From contig NC_091971.1 of NCBI RefSeq assembly GCF_036711975.1, forward strand, positions 11,291,501 to 11,355,500: 64,000 nucleotides of DNA, given 5' to 3'. A program made the translations under genes and the position numbers. The stretch is from Onthophagus taurus (taxonomy: Eukaryota; Arthropoda; Insecta; Coleoptera; Scarabaeidae). Shown here piece after piece: positions 11,461-24,039 of the stretch (the stretch's first letter is position 1; each line of letters starts with the position of its first letter). The notes under the pieces are model-generated. The model made no database searches. It saw nothing but the letters and a program-made list of their open reading frames with translations, and had not been told where the DNA came from.

Positions 11461-13190
11461 ACATTTTGAGATTAAGTTAGAAACGAAAATATCACATTAT
11501 TTTATTTTTGTAGTCCTACCCAATATATATTATATATCATCTTATATAACATTCTAAAAAGGAATGTGTTAGCTTTATTTTGATATCAAAATCATTCCAA
11601 AAAAGCATATATCATCTATACACGATTAATTACATAAAATCATGAGCTTTTTTCTGAAATTTTTCATTATACAACTCAATATGTGGTTTATATTATATTA
11701 AAGAACAACTTTCGAACTTTAATTTAAGATGAAAATCACTTCTTAATAAAGAAATAACTTTTCATGTTTTAAGTTTTAACTTGCATTTTGACAGTTTGAG
11801 GTTAAGTTGAAAACTTCACTACTTATTTATTTTTTATAGTCCAACTCAATACGTGTAATGTACCATGTTATATATCATTTAAAAGAGGAACGATTCAGCT
11901 TTAATTTCATATTAAAATCATTGCAAATTATGCATACATCATCTTTCCACGATTAATTATATTTTGACCTTTAATTTGACACTTTTTAGAACTTCAAGAT
12001 CTTTTTTCTGGAAATTTCCCTTATACAACTTAACAAGTATTTTATGTTATTTAAAAGAAGAGCTTTCAAGCTTTAACTTGGTGTTAAATTAATAAATAAC
12101 TCCTTGTGTTAAATTTCAAGTTGGATGTTGACAGCAGGTTGACAGTTTGAGGTTAAGTTGAAAATGTAAACATTACTATCTTATTTATTTCTAATCTTTT
12201 TCAATTTCTATTATATACCATGTTATATATCATTTGAAAGAGGAATGATTCAGCTTTAATTTCATATTAAAATCATTGCAAAAGGTGCATACATCACTTT
12301 TCAACGATTAATGATATTTTGATCTTTAATTTGACACTTTTTAGAACTTCAAGATCCTTTTTCTGAAAATTTTCCTTAGACAACTTACAAGCATTTTATA
12401 TTATTTAAAAGAAAAGTTTCAAGCTTTAATTTGAGATGAAAATCACTTCTTAATTTTCATAAATAACTCCTTGTGTTAAATTTTAAGTTGGATTTTGACA
12501 GTTTGAGGTTAAGTTGAAAACGGAAACATCACAATCTTATTTATTTTTTCTAATCTAATTCAATTTGTATTATATACCATGTTATATATCATTTGAAGGA
12601 GGAATGATGCAGCTTTAATTTCATATTAAAATCATTGCAAAAGGTGCATACATCACTTTTCAACGATTAATGATATTTTGATCTTTAATTTGACACTTTT
12701 TAGAACTTCAAGATTCTTTTTCTGAAAATTTTCCTTATATAACTTAAAAAACGGTTTATATTATTTAAAAGAAGAATTTTCAAGCTTTAATTTGAGATGA
12801 AAACCACTTTTTAATTTTCATAAATAACTCCTTGTGTTAAATTTTAAGTTGGATTTTGACAGTTTGAGGTTAAGTTGAAAACGTAAAGCACAATCTTATT
12901 TATTTTTTCTAATTTAATTCAATTTGTATTATATACCATGTTATATATCATTTGAAATAGGAATGATTGAGCTTTAATTTCATATTAAAATGATTGCAAA
13001 AGGTTCATACATCATCTTTCAACGATTAACTATATTTTGATCTTTAATTTGACACTTTTTAGGACTTCAAGATTCTTTTTCTGAAAATTTGCCTTATACA
13101 ACTCAAGATGAAATTTATATTATTTAAAAGAAGAACTGTTAAACTTTAATTTGAGATGTTTTAAGTTTTACTTGTATTTTGACACATTTT
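11460..13190. repeat. Tandem array of ~355-bp AT-rich units
   Basis: A phase marker with the form ACGATTAATnATATTTTGAT recurs near 11,624, 11,951, 12,303, 12,661 and 13,021, giving periods of about 330-360 bp. Each unit also repeats GACAGTTTGAGGTTAAGTTG, a TATACCATGTTATATATCAT block and AGCTTTAATTTCATATTAAA. About five diverged units are present; the later ones are most alike. It looks like satellite or minisatellite DNA and has no coding potential. Confidence 0.85.
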
Positions 13191-13194
13191 TTTT

Positions 13195-13570
13195 CCACCC
13201 AACATGTACTATACCTATCATGTCATAAATCACAAGAGACAACCAGACCTGCGAACTAAGGAAGAGAATAATCCTCTCATTGGCAGAATATGGTAAACTC
13301 AAAGATGTGTTTAATGGCAACCTACTAATATATCTAAAAAGAAAAGTGGAGCTAGAAAGCCTATGGGGCAGAAACACTGACTTTGACCATAACATCTGCC
13401 AACAGAAATGAGGACTTGCGCCGAAGAGAAGGCGTTACAGACGTCATTTCTCACATCGCCAGTCTCAAATGGAACTAACTGGATCCAGGCAGGAAAAAAT
13501 GGGCGGAAATAAGGGAGGCCTATGTCAAGCAGTAGACACAGAGGGCTGAGTGATGATGATGATAACACAT
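13195..13570 (+). mobile_element. 3' end of an RTE-like retrotransposon with GAT microsatellite tail
   Basis: Plus-strand frames contain pieces typical of the ORF2 C-terminus: GVTDVISHIASLKWN, NWIQAGK and WAEIREAYVKQ..TQRA-like sequence before a GATGATGATGAT tail at 13,551-13,564. Short 3' simple repeats are common in RTE/BovB-type elements. The copy is 5'-truncated and internally deleted. It interrupts the edge of the 355-bp array, whose sequence resumes weakly after it (about 13,575-13,670). Confidence 0.65.
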
Positions 13571-15100
13571 AAAAAGCAATATCTCAGCTTTAATTTGGCA
13601 TCAAAAAATTCATAAAGACTCCTTCAATGACTTACTGAGTGAGATATTCTTTGAAAAAATCTGGGTAATCTTAATTTGAACCGTGAGAAACGTAGTATTT
13701 AGACTATTTAGATAAATTAGTCTTTACACAACAAAATAATGAGTGTAAATACTGACTTAAATGTTTAATTTAAATTCTTTAAAATCACATTACACCATCG
13801 ATTAGGTACATTCACTTTTCCGAAATCCACTCAAAACGAGTGAAGTTGTAGCTAAAGAAATAAATCTTAAGAAATTGCCTCATTTCAACCATTGAAACTG
13901 ACTAAAAACACCATAAACGGCATTCTGTCTGTCTCCCCAAAAGATCTACGTAGCTATCGAAGCCGTGCGAAAAACAAGGACGCCGTAAATTATGCACACA
14001 CAATTAGGAAGTGTGTCCCTTGCGACGAAGAAATTCGATTCAACGTAACACTACGGAGAAGGAGTCCCGTCTCATATAAGGCAAATTGCGCACCGGACGA
14101 TCTAGATACAGAAGTAATAGCAATTTCGGTGGGTTCTCGACACCCGCTTTTTTTTCTGTCGTTATTCCACTTTCGCTTTCGCTATAAAACGAATGTGGGA
14201 TAAAACGTTAAGAAGCTATACGAACGACTGACGGTTCCCGGTTTGGCGCACCCAAAAGAGGTTGTTATAGAACAGAAATTGTTAAGTGAATAGAGGTTGT
14301 TACGATAGAATATTACGCGGTAGTCAAAGTATTAATGACTACCTGTTTCTGGTATTGAGGGCGATAAAACGTGCTACACGATTTGTAACATTAATACATT
14401 TTGGGGAACGTGGGAAATTGATTAATTAATTCTAACGGGTTTTATACATAAAATGCCATGGCTAATATGGCGTTTCAAGAAAGTAAAAATCTCTTAATTT
14501 CTTTTAAGAATTTAGAACAATCTAAACATGCCAGTAATTATTTATAAATAAAATTCCTATAATATAAAAGTTAATTTAAATTGACAACTGCAATTTATTA
14601 TTTCATAATAATTACAATTTGAAAGCGTAGATAATCTTTCTGAAGAACCACACAGAAAAGTCCTTCAAAGTCGCCATTTAACAAAAACAAAACCACAATT
14701 ACGTAAAACTCATCATTTTATTTTAAGCCATCTCACGATGTGAAAAAAAATTAATTACAAAAAACACAATTTTGAACTTTCTTGTATAAATTCTCAATAG
14801 ACCAATTAAACCAATCGCTTCTTCTTATATCACATCGTTTCTGTGCAAATCTAACTTTAAAGTTTAAACTACACGGTATAAATCCATAGAGCACGTTATG
14901 TAATTGTGTTTAAATAATAGACATGGGAATAAATCCAGGAAAACGACTGTTAAACGTTGATAAAGTTTAATCGTCCAGAGATCTCCTGAAGAATTTTGTT
15001 TTTTTAATCGTTCCCCATTTCACCTAACTGATACTCAAAGGAGAAGTCACAAATCGTAAAGGGGAGAGAAGAAAACGAGTGTGGTGGGATTCACATTTGC
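13571..15100. other. Intergenic, upstream of cuticle gene
   Basis: No recognisable gene. A 103-residue plus-strand frame at 13,892-14,203 starts at TTG, matches no family I know and is more GC-rich than its surroundings; I do not call it a gene. The last few hundred bases are the 5' flank of the cuticle protein gene. Confidence 0.4.
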
Positions 15101-15108
15101 TGGTTGTG

Positions 15109-15116
15109 TATAAATA
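15109..15116 (+). promoter_or_regulatory. TATA box of cuticle protein gene
   Basis: TATAAATA lies about 22 bases before a CAGT initiator-like site (15,131-15,134) and about 90 bases before the start codon at 15,203. This layout is common for insect cuticle protein genes. Confidence 0.6.
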
Positions 15117-15202
15117 CGATAGAACATCGCCAGTGAAGAGTAAACTTGTTAAAGTAATCTTCGATTTGTATTGCGTAGTTTATATGATAAACAAAATTTA
15201 AT

Positions 15203-18200
15203 ATGAAGGTAAGTTTAATAAAACTTTTTAGTTTAATAAATAGTTATTAAAGAAAACTTATTTTTAGAATTACTTAATTATTTTTGGTTTGGTTACACTT
15301 GTAACTACAAATCCCATCGATTTAAGTGGATACGATGGCGGTTTACACGGATCTCTTTATTCTTCAGCACCGGCCGTTCAAAAAGTTGAAGCAGACGTAA
15401 GTCAGACAAAACCATAATGAAAAATTCTTAATCGTGAACTTTAATTGTTGTTCCAAATTTGGTCGAAAAATCTTGAAAGAATTTTACAATTTTCTTTTCC
15501 TTACTTTCTATTTCCTTTGATAAAATAAACCGGCCGCGTCGATGATGTACTAATGCGGAGAAAATCAATAAGATCACGCTTTTAATACGTATAAGGTAAC
15601 TTTATAGAAAGTGAAACATCCCAAGACATTTCCATTCATGGTTTAAACTTTAACTCCATTGTTACAACTCTTGAACTCTTCATTGTCATTAACAATTAGA
15701 AAATTTAATAACAACTTAGTCTAATATTGTACTGAAATTATTGTACTAAATTAAACGAATACAACATAATGATGTGGATCTGGCCTAAATTCCAAGTTCT
15801 AGATTCCAGCGTGGTAATAGAATCTAGAGAATATCACACATGGTGTGATTCTAGTTGCAATTGATACTGCACTGACACCAAATTCAACAGATCATATTAT
15901 TTTGGTTAAAATTGAAGACCAGAAAGTTACGATAGAACTGCAGCTATCAAAATTAATATTGCCCTTCCATTGCCATAATCTCATTTTGATTTCAACACAA
16001 CCCAATAGATCTACTCCGAAATGCTGAAATCAAGATATTGATCTCATTTTTTAATTGCTGTGAATATAGCTAGATTTTGCCCAATGCGTGGACGAATAAT
16101 GTATTTTGACTGTCTTTTTAGTTGGTGCACAGAATTTTATCTCGAACCCAACACTATGCTGAAATAATATTCATTCGTTCACATTATATCAGCTGAAATC
16201 CAGTACTGGACTAGTATTTGAAGTGCTAGATTCTGTTCAATACTTAGATTAGTGGTCAATGAAACTACTGGATATCTTTCATTGTCATACATTGATATTT
16301 AAATGTTCATGCTGTATTAGTTAAAATGCTGTAATCCATTTTAATTCGTGGCCAAATAAAAATCCTCACAATTAATCCATAAGATTTCTTAACAAGAAAC
16401 ATGGAGCAGAAAATTTTGTCTGGATAGGCAGTCAAAGATTAGCCAACCTAATTATTTTAGATGTTTTTTCACTGCTCACTCTGTAACAAGAACTAAATTG
16501 GCATGGATAAAATGTTGTAATACTCTTGTAAATTTTTGCCAAATCTGACCCAGTGCTACAATCTGCAATATTGTAACTAATCCAATGCGATAAACCAATT
16601 ATGAGACAGGATTTATCATTGTATACAGTCTTCTTGAATAAGAAATGCTGGGCTCAGTGCAAACTCACGTCCAAAAATTGCGAAACATTTTGATAATAAG
16701 ATCCTCTTCTGCTACTTAATAAGAATTTCTGTTCAGTAAGTGGATTGGCAGAATATTACTTCAGCCAAACTAATTATGGCATATGATTTCATACTATATC
16801 TTACATTGTATAACAATTAAACGATACATACTTTTTGCAATTTCGGTTAATAAAGTTTTCTGGCTGGATGAAATAAGGAATCGTATAAAATAACTGAATT
16901 TGATGTCTAATTTTAACCAATCCAGTTATTGGATATGATTCTCAATAACGTACTTTAATAAAAATTGGGTTCAGTGCATAATCACGTCCATTAACTGATT
17001 TTGTAATCTATTTTTGAGAAATTTGGCTTAGTTTTGCTATAAAGTTAGAAATTTTGTTCAATAACTAAATTGGCAGTCCACTTTTAACTAAATCAATTAT
17101 GGTATAGGATTCGTCCAACACTGTACACGATCATATATATCAAATGTGTTGGGTTCAATACAAAATCACGTCGTTCATTGCTTTCGCAGTCTACTTTTGA
17201 TAAATTTGGCCCAGTTCTGCTATAAAGTTAGAAATTTTGATCAATTGGTAGGTTGGCAGTCTACTTCTAGCAAAATCAATTATGGTACAGGATTTCTCCA
17301 ACACTGTACAGGATCAAATGTGTTGGGTTCGGTGCAAAATCACGTGCTTTACTGCTTTTACAGTCTACTTTTAAGAAATTTGGTCCAGTTTTGCTATAAA
17401 GTTAGAAATTTTGTTCAATTACTTGATTGGAAATCTACTTTTAACTAAATCAATTATGGTACAGGATGAAATGTATTGGGCTCAGTGCAAAATCATGTCC
17501 TTCACTCCTTTTGCAGTTTACTTTCGGAACGTATAGTCCTGTTCTGCTATTTAATAAGAAATTCTATTCAATAATTCGACAAAATTGTACTTTAGACAAA
17601 TCAGTGATACAAAGTTTCTTACTGCATCTAACATTGTATATTTTGATTCAGTGCAGAACAAGAAATCTTACAGAAGGACTGAATTCTTAGTCTCCTTTTT
17701 GCAATACTAGTTAATAAGACTTTCTGACTGAATAAGAAGTTTACTTTTAGCCAATCGTACTTTTCCAACAATATACATAAATTAAGATTAACACTTTACT
17801 TGTGTCAAATGTGTAAATTTTTTATTGTATCCAATTGTGGAATGAGAAGTATAGCTTTCAGTACAAAATCTCATCAGCACTTTCGACTCCAACCCAAATT
17901 GTAATTTTGATCCAAAAACGCACACTTATTATAAGCAACTGCATTTTTATATATTTCGCTTCTACAAAAGTGGTCATCAAGACTTGGCTTCAGATAATAA
18001 CAAAGGAGATACTCATTCAGTATTCCATATACTTTTATATTTGGATTTCTGGAAAGCAGCTTTATTGCTACTAGATAACAAATCCATTGATCACGATCTT
18101 GTTCCCATAGGGCTTGTTCAAACGGAAGATTCTGCTTGAAAAATCTGACTAATGAATAACTTGCTTGCCCAACCTGCTTTTTGGCTAATTTCGTTTATGG

Positions 18201-18903
18201 ATACGTTTTCTCACTGTATGAAGCGAAATCTATTGGGTTCAGCACAGTGTAAATTTTTTTCTCTATTCTTTAGACACGATATTTCACAGACCTCAGTGTC
18301 TTCTACAGAATAAGAGCAGAATTGGTAGTCTAATTTTTACAAACCCAGTTAATTGCTAGAATTTCTGGCTGAATGAAATAATGTGAAGTAAGAAACCTTG
18401 CCTCATACTTTAATAGCAGTCCACTTTTACCAAATTTTGATGGGATTGCATTTCTTGTTACACCCAATACCTATCGTACTACTGCACCAAATACTTTCTC
18501 ACAGAATTGCGCATTGGAATCAAAAATTCTAAATTTATTACTAAAATTGCAATGATTATTAACCCAATGACATAAATAAAAGTGAAATAGTCTATTTAAG
18601 TTTAAGTTAATTTTCTTTTCAATTATTTAGGCTTATCCAAAATATCAATTTAATTATGGTGTTAAAGATAGTCATACTGGTGATATTAAGGAACAATCTG
18701 AAGAACGAGACGGTGATCACGTAAAAGGAGAATATTCTTTGGTCGAGCCAGACGGAACGGTTCGAAATGTTAAATATGAAGCGGACAGTCATAACGGATT
18801 TAATGCGGTTGTTACTAAAACAGGACATGCTTCACATCCGGCCGCTGCACCGAAAATTTCAATACCGATTAATTCCCATGGACTTCTAAACTCGTATCAT
18901 TAA
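15203..18903 (+). CDS. Cuticle protein with RR-2 chitin-binding domain
   Basis: Structural protein of the exoskeleton, secreted and chitin-binding. Exons: 15,203-15,208 (Met-Lys only), 15,268-15,396 and 18,631-18,903, all joined in phase 0 with GTAAGT donors and AG acceptors; 135 residues. The two-codon first exon is typical of insect cuticle genes. Residues 1 to about 16 ([16 protein letters not shown]) form a signal peptide. The third exon carries the Rebers-Riddiford consensus of the RR-2 (hard cuticle) type: [20 protein letters not shown], then [19 protein letters not shown] and [16 protein letters not shown]. The 3.2 kb second intron holds a diverged tandem array. It is convergent with a second RR gene about 320 bp downstream, so the two probably belong to a cuticle gene cluster. 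Confidence 0.93.
16650..17700. repeat. Diverged ~180-bp tandem repeats in cuticle gene intron
   Basis: The marker GTTAGAAATTTTG recurs at about 17,044, 17,227 and 17,401, with weaker relatives near 16,720 and 17,560. Each unit also has TTGGGTTCAGTGCAAAATCA, a TGGCAGTCTACTTTTA segment and CAATTATGGTACAGGAT. The period is about 175-185 bp, with roughly four to six units, and no open frame is conserved among them. Confidence 0.8.
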
Positions 18904-19220
18904 AAAAAATTCTTTCAATTTCTTATTCAATTATGACCGTTTGGCAGATTTATTTTATCGTCGTTAATTATCTATTTTCGTACAACTTGAGTATTATCTT
19001 TTAGATTAAGTTAAATACTTTTTTTTATTGTTTTATATTAAAATATATCTTTAGTTATTTAAGTTGTATTTTAAGTTTTTTTTGTATTCCTGTTTTTTTT
19101 TTGTATTTTTGTATCCTTTTTTATTCTTAAATATAGTTTGTTGAATAGAATTTAACAAAAATTGTTTTATTTAATGTTTATTATTAAAAAAAAAACTAAA
19201 GAGATAACATTTTTTTCGTT

Positions 19221-19794
19221 TTAAACCTTTTCTTTATGTCTTGTACCATCCGGTTTAATGTATTCAACCTCAGCGACGAAACCTTGAGCATCATCGGCGG
19301 TGTATCTCACTATTCTCATAGTTCCATCAGCTTGAAGAACCGTATATTGTCCATGGACAGCGTCTCCGTCTCGATTTTCTTGGTGTTCTTGTGCGTTTCC
19401 GGTTACTGGATCTCTTACTCCGTAAGAATATTGATAATCAGGTTTCGCCTATTTATAAAATTTGTTAAAAACAAAAATTGATTTTAAAAAAAAATTAATA
19501 TACCACAAAATCTTTAGCTAATCTATTTGGATTATGAACGGTGGGATCTGGCAAAATAACTTCTTTTATATCACCACTAACTGGCCCGTTAAATCTATGA
19601 TATGAAACGCTATCATCGGTGGGTTGTTTGGCTGGAAAAGATGATGTAATTGAAATAATCTGTAAAGAGAATGTAATAAATACTTTTATTCTGATCTAAA
19701 TTTGTTAAAGTGAAAGTTTAAAATAATTTAAATTCAAAGAATTAAAAACTAAACACTTTTTACTTACACATAATAACAAAATAGTTGACTTCAT
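19221..19794 (-). CDS. Cuticle protein with RR-type chitin-binding domain
   Basis: Exons on the minus strand: 19,768-19,794 (MKSTILLLC), 19,504-19,659 and 19,221-19,448, all in phase 0; 136 residues. The signal peptide is split by the first intron (MKSTILLLC|IISITSSFPA). The third exon has the Rebers-Riddiford domain, KPDYQYSYGVRDPVTGNAQE, then NRDGDAVHGQYTVLQADGTM and IVRYTADDAQGFVAEVEY. The DGD.V.G.Y.vl..DG core places it near RR-2, although the end differs from the NGFNAVV form of its neighbour. Conceptual product and three-exon layout match the plus-strand gene at 15.2-18.9 kb, which points to an old duplication with inversion, but the two proteins are now quite different. Confidence 0.92.
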
Positions 19795-19869
19795 GATTTT
19801 AGAACACATACAGACACAGACAAGTTGAACTAAGTTAATGGTTTATTTAAACGATTCGAATAAAATTTC

Positions 19870-19877
19870 CTTATATA
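19870..19877 (-). promoter_or_regulatory. TATA box of minus-strand cuticle gene
   Basis: TATATAAG on the minus strand, about 76 bases upstream of the ATG at 19,794. A TTAGTT initiator-like site lies some 35-40 bases downstream of it. Confidence 0.5.
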
Positions 19878-20330
19878 CTGTAAAATTATATAATTCACTT
19901 TTTGCGGTCGCCCTCGCCGGTAATACAATATCAAAGAGGTGAAAATAGACTTTGTCGCTTTATAAACGAGTAAATTATATCACGAAACGACCGCGTCGAA
20001 TCGAAATTCAAAAGTGGGGTAAACGAGATTCAGTGCATAAAATTCACCATAAACTACTTACATCACAAAATCATAACTAACTTTGGCCCTCTACGAATTT
20101 ATTTGTATTTTTTCGTTTTATACAATGTTGAAAGTGCTTTTAATAAGCGTGGAAATAAATTAATCCATAAATAGATTATTATTAAAAAAAGACGTGATTT
20201 TAATCAAATTAATTATATATTAAGATTTTTTATTTTAAATTACACACAATTCTATAAAGATTTTTAAAATCAATAAATAAATTAAATATAAAAACTCACT
20301 CTACCTAATTTTTTTATTTTTATAAACATT
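19878..20330. other. Intergenic between cuticle and zinc-finger genes
   Basis: A/T-rich. It holds the upstream flank of the minus-strand cuticle gene and the region beyond the zinc-finger gene's stop codon. Nothing else is recognised. Confidence 0.4.
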
Positions 20331-23300
20331 TTAACTTAATAATTCTTGCGTTCTTTCAAAATGATTCAAATTATGATTTTTAAATTCGCTTTTAGTGGCA
20401 AATCTTTCATCACAAACATGACACACCAACTCCTCGTCCAATTTCTTTTTCTCCCTATTATGTCGTTTTAAATGCAACGATAAACAACTTGATTGTATGA
20501 ATCCTTTATTGCAAATAATACAAATGTACGGCCTTTCACCTGTATGAGATCTTCGATGGACTATAAGAGCACTTGAACCATTAAAAGCTACCAAAAACAA
20601 ATTAATGAAAATGTAATTAAAGTTTAACAAAAATTGAAATGGATTTACCTTTATGGCAAATATCGCAAACATGTGGTTTTTCACCTGTATGAGTTCGCAT
20701 ATGTTTTGTAAGTTCGTTAGATTGGCAAAAAGCTTTTTGACAAACTGAACAAACATAAGGACGTTCGCCAGTATGAATTCGTTTGTGAGCAATTAAATTT
20801 GAACTTGTTGAGAATGCTTTTTCACACATATCGCATTTATGAGGACGTTCACCTACAAAGAAATATGAATAAATATTTTTTAATTAAAAGCTTAAAAAAC
20901 AAACACAATTAAAATTTGTTTTACAAGGGAAGTAACATAAATGTGGAACACCGATTTCGATAAAATTTGGTACAGCCATAGAATGGACCAAAATAAGACA
21001 GATATCAGACGTTGGCTCCTCACTCTCATCTAGATATCTACTTAGAAACCATGCGTATTTAAAAATATTTATAAACCGAGGTCTAGGTAATGAAGTTATT
21101 CTAGGCCAGTGTTCTTCAACCTTTGTCATTGCGCGGAACCCTTTTTCGAGATAATTTTTTTATGGAACTCTTCGTTTTACATATTATTATATTATATGTA
21201 ATATGTAATTACATGTTGTGAACAAGATGCGTCTCTGCCTCCGTTGTAAAAACTCTATACAAAAGTAACTAACTTGTGTTTATTCAAACAAAAAGATAAA
21301 TACGTTGTATTTGCTACCCTCGGTCCAAAGGTGTCGGAGGTTTCTTTTAAAACATTTAAAAGTGGGGAAAGAAGTTTTCCATCAGCAGATATTATGGGTT
21401 AAATAGTATAACTACATATATTGAATAGTTGATTTAACGCCTAAATTGCTTAATGCTTTTCCTAAGTGGAAGTCTGTATATTTAGAGTTGTTGCTTTACC
21501 TCTTTAACGAAAGTTTTTACGCGATAAAATTTTTTTGTTTTCAATTCATAAATAAGTAAATAACTTATTTTATATTTACCTTTTACCCTAACTTCCAACC
21601 CTTATAACTATTTTCAAACATTTTTACTTTACATATAAAACAACACCTATCCGTTCAATAAATCAAAGCCCTCACATTAGAGATCGATATCTTCGTAACC
21701 GCTCGATGGAAAAAATTGCGGTTAAGTTTATTGTATTCAGTGAACATTTCTGCGTATCACATGTTAATTTGGAAATTTTCGGGTCAGCGGTTTTTCTTTT
21801 ATCACGAGTTAAGTGAAAAAAGTACCCGACTTTTGAGAGTGCCAGCAACTTTGTCTACTTCGCGATTTTTTTTCTCCAAAACTATTTGACGAAAAAATTT
21901 CAAATTTGAACTGGTGGTAAACCGATGTGTTCTTAATCTGGTGCATATTTTATTTTTTCGATATTCCATATAGTTTCGCGAAAAATCGCGGTTTAGTAGG
22001 ATGCGCCTTTATCTCACCTACATAAAGAAATAAGGCGCGACGTCCTGTCTGGGACGCACCATCTGTTCCGATTGGACGGAACCCCCATCACCCCGCTGAG
22101 CTTATTTCTGTTTCTCTTTAATTTTTAATTCCATTAAATCGCTTTTAACCCTAGAATACTATTCCTTCTTAAATTTAACCTCTATAGTATTCTAACTGTA
22201 TTCAATATTGAAAAAATAAAACATGTCACTCATTAAGAACACATCAGGCTACCATCTGTTCAAAAATTTAAATTTTTTCGTACGATAATTTTCGAGAAAA
22301 AAAATACAAAAGTTACCAAACTTGCCGGTAGCGTAAAAAATCGTGTACTTTTTTCATTTAACTCGCAATAAAAAGAAAACCGTGGTTCCGAAAATTTTCA
22401 AATTAACATATGTTACGTAGAAATGTTCAGTGATTACAACAAACTTGGCCAAAATTTATTTTATCGAGCGGTTGCGAAGATATCGATCTCTAAAGTGAAG
22501 GGGCCTTGGCTTTTTGCACGGATAGAGTAACGCCTAGAATAGGATTAATTTTTAAGGGAGTAGTTACCCCCAAATGTCGTATATGCCGTACTTCACACTA
22601 AAAATTTTACTGAAACATACTTTACTGAAAAATTCTTATGAAAAGTGGGCAAAGTGGACAATTATATTTAGGTTGGTTTTTAAATAAACCTGAAAAAAAT
22701 AAGGTTGAAGTTGAGGTTGAGTTCTCCCCTTTTCACCCTGTGGTATATGAATGATACATCAAATGAAAGCTTATTAAAAATGAACATCAGTTTCAATTTA
22801 TCAAATTTTGATAGCTCTTTTCGTTTTCAAAATATATTCAAAAAAGTAACAAACTTTCAACCCCTAAAACTCGTTTCAGAGGCAAAAAATATGTAATGGC
22901 TGCACCAAATTTGACCTAAATTGGTGTGGCACAGTTCTGTTACTTCTTTTATTAGATAATTAAATAATTTGATTTTTAAATTTAACCTAAAATTAATTAT
23001 TTTATTATCTACTTAATAATAACCTGTATGTGTACGCATATGTTTCTCTAAATCCTGAGCTTGTCTACACCCTTTATTACACACAGAACACCTATAAGGT
23101 CTCTCATCAGTATGACTTCGTAAATGTATTTTAAAATTACTACTATGTGTAAAAGCTTTATTACAAAAATTACACTTATATGGCATATCAGCTGAATGTA
23201 TTTTCATATGCCTTGTTAATTTAGCTGTGGTAGAAAACATTTTATTACAAGTTCTACATATTTTTCCATCAACAGTTTCCTTTTTTATTTTAATTTCTTT

Positions 23301-24039
23301 CTTTAATTTATCTTTATCAGGTTCTTGTAATTGATTTAAAGTTTCATTTTCGATTACAGTGCTTTGTTGTTGATGGACTATCTGATTTTGAATTGGGATT
23401 TGTGTTGTAATGACTTGATTTTGAATAATTGTTCCTGGTTGGACGTCTTGTACTGGAACGGTATAAGTTCCATTGTAAACTTGGACAGCTTGTAAATTAT
23501 AACTGTGATGACCGTCGGTGTGAATATTATAATCGACTTGTGTTAGCGTTTCGTGGGGTTGATTGATTGTATTGAAATGGACAAATTTTTCTTCGCCTTG
23601 CATATCTAGAATTGGGGCACATTCTATGAAGACGCAATTTCCCGTTCCGTTCACAGCATTGACTTGGACTTGTTGTTGAATTGATTGTTGGGTGGATTGC
23701 TGACGAAGAATTTCACCTTCTTGTTCTATTTTTGTTACATATTGGCGAAGTTTTGCGTCGGATTTTTCACATAGCTTTTTGAATTGAAAGGAAATGTGTA
23801 ATTTCGCCGAACATTTGTTGCAGATTTGTTTTGGGAGGTTGTCGTTTGGCCAAACCTACGTAAAATAATTTATATTTATTTTTTCGATAATCAATTCTAC
23901 TTTATTACAAAAAAATACAGTTTTATACCTGTACCGAAGCACAAGACATTAACTTTTTGGAAACATTTACTTTAAAAATTGGCATCATAATACCGTCTTT
24001 CATGCATACACGACAAATTTTATTTAAATCCAAATCCAT
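20331..24039 (-). CDS. ZAD-C2H2 zinc-finger transcription factor
   Basis: Probable nuclear DNA-binding regulator. Exons: 23,929-24,039; 23,024-23,855; 20,649-20,852; 20,331-20,587. Joins keep the frame (SVQ|VWPND; RTHTG|ERPHKC across a 2.2 kb intron; CHK|AFNGSS). The N-terminus is a ZAD dimerisation domain with ICRVCM...ICNKC cysteine pairs, an insect-expanded family. A glutamine-rich linker follows, then eight C2H2 fingers: three in exon 2 (CRTC, CNFC, CSVC), three in or across exon 3 (CDMC, CSVC, CDIC) and two in exon 4 (CIIC, CHVC), linked by TGERP-type linkers. Length is about 465 residues. The donor at 23,023 (GTTATT) is weak, so a short form ending after three fingers is possible. The large intron holds a fold-back element. 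No specific orthologue is recognised. Confidence 0.9.
21107..21190. mobile_element. Possible hAT-type element end
   Basis: CAGTGTTCTTCAACCTTT followed by GCGGAACCCTTTTTCGAG resembles the left end of the short hAT-like element at 39,714 (CAGTGTTTTCCAAACTTTTT, GTGGAACACTCC). No matching right end was located. Confidence 0.3.
21645..22545. mobile_element. Fold-back element with ~300-bp inverted arms
   Basis: The left arm (about 21,645-21,950) and right arm (about 22,225-22,545) are imperfect inverted copies. For example, AGAGATCGATATCTTCG pairs with CGAAGATATCGATCTCT, CACTTAACTCGTGATAAAAG-type sequence recurs inverted, and ACCTATCCGT pairs with ACGGATAG near the ends. No transposase is seen, so it is a non-autonomous fold-back or MITE-like insertion in the zinc-finger gene intron. 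Confidence 0.7.

Noticed and set aside
13168-13568. Minus-strand open frames over the RTE tail
   Set aside because: They are antisense to recognisable RTE C-terminal pieces; no independent coding evidence.
13892-14203. 103-codon plus-strand frame upstream of the cuticle gene
   Set aside because: It starts with TTG, has no recognisable domain and ends in low-complexity sequence; left as intergenic.
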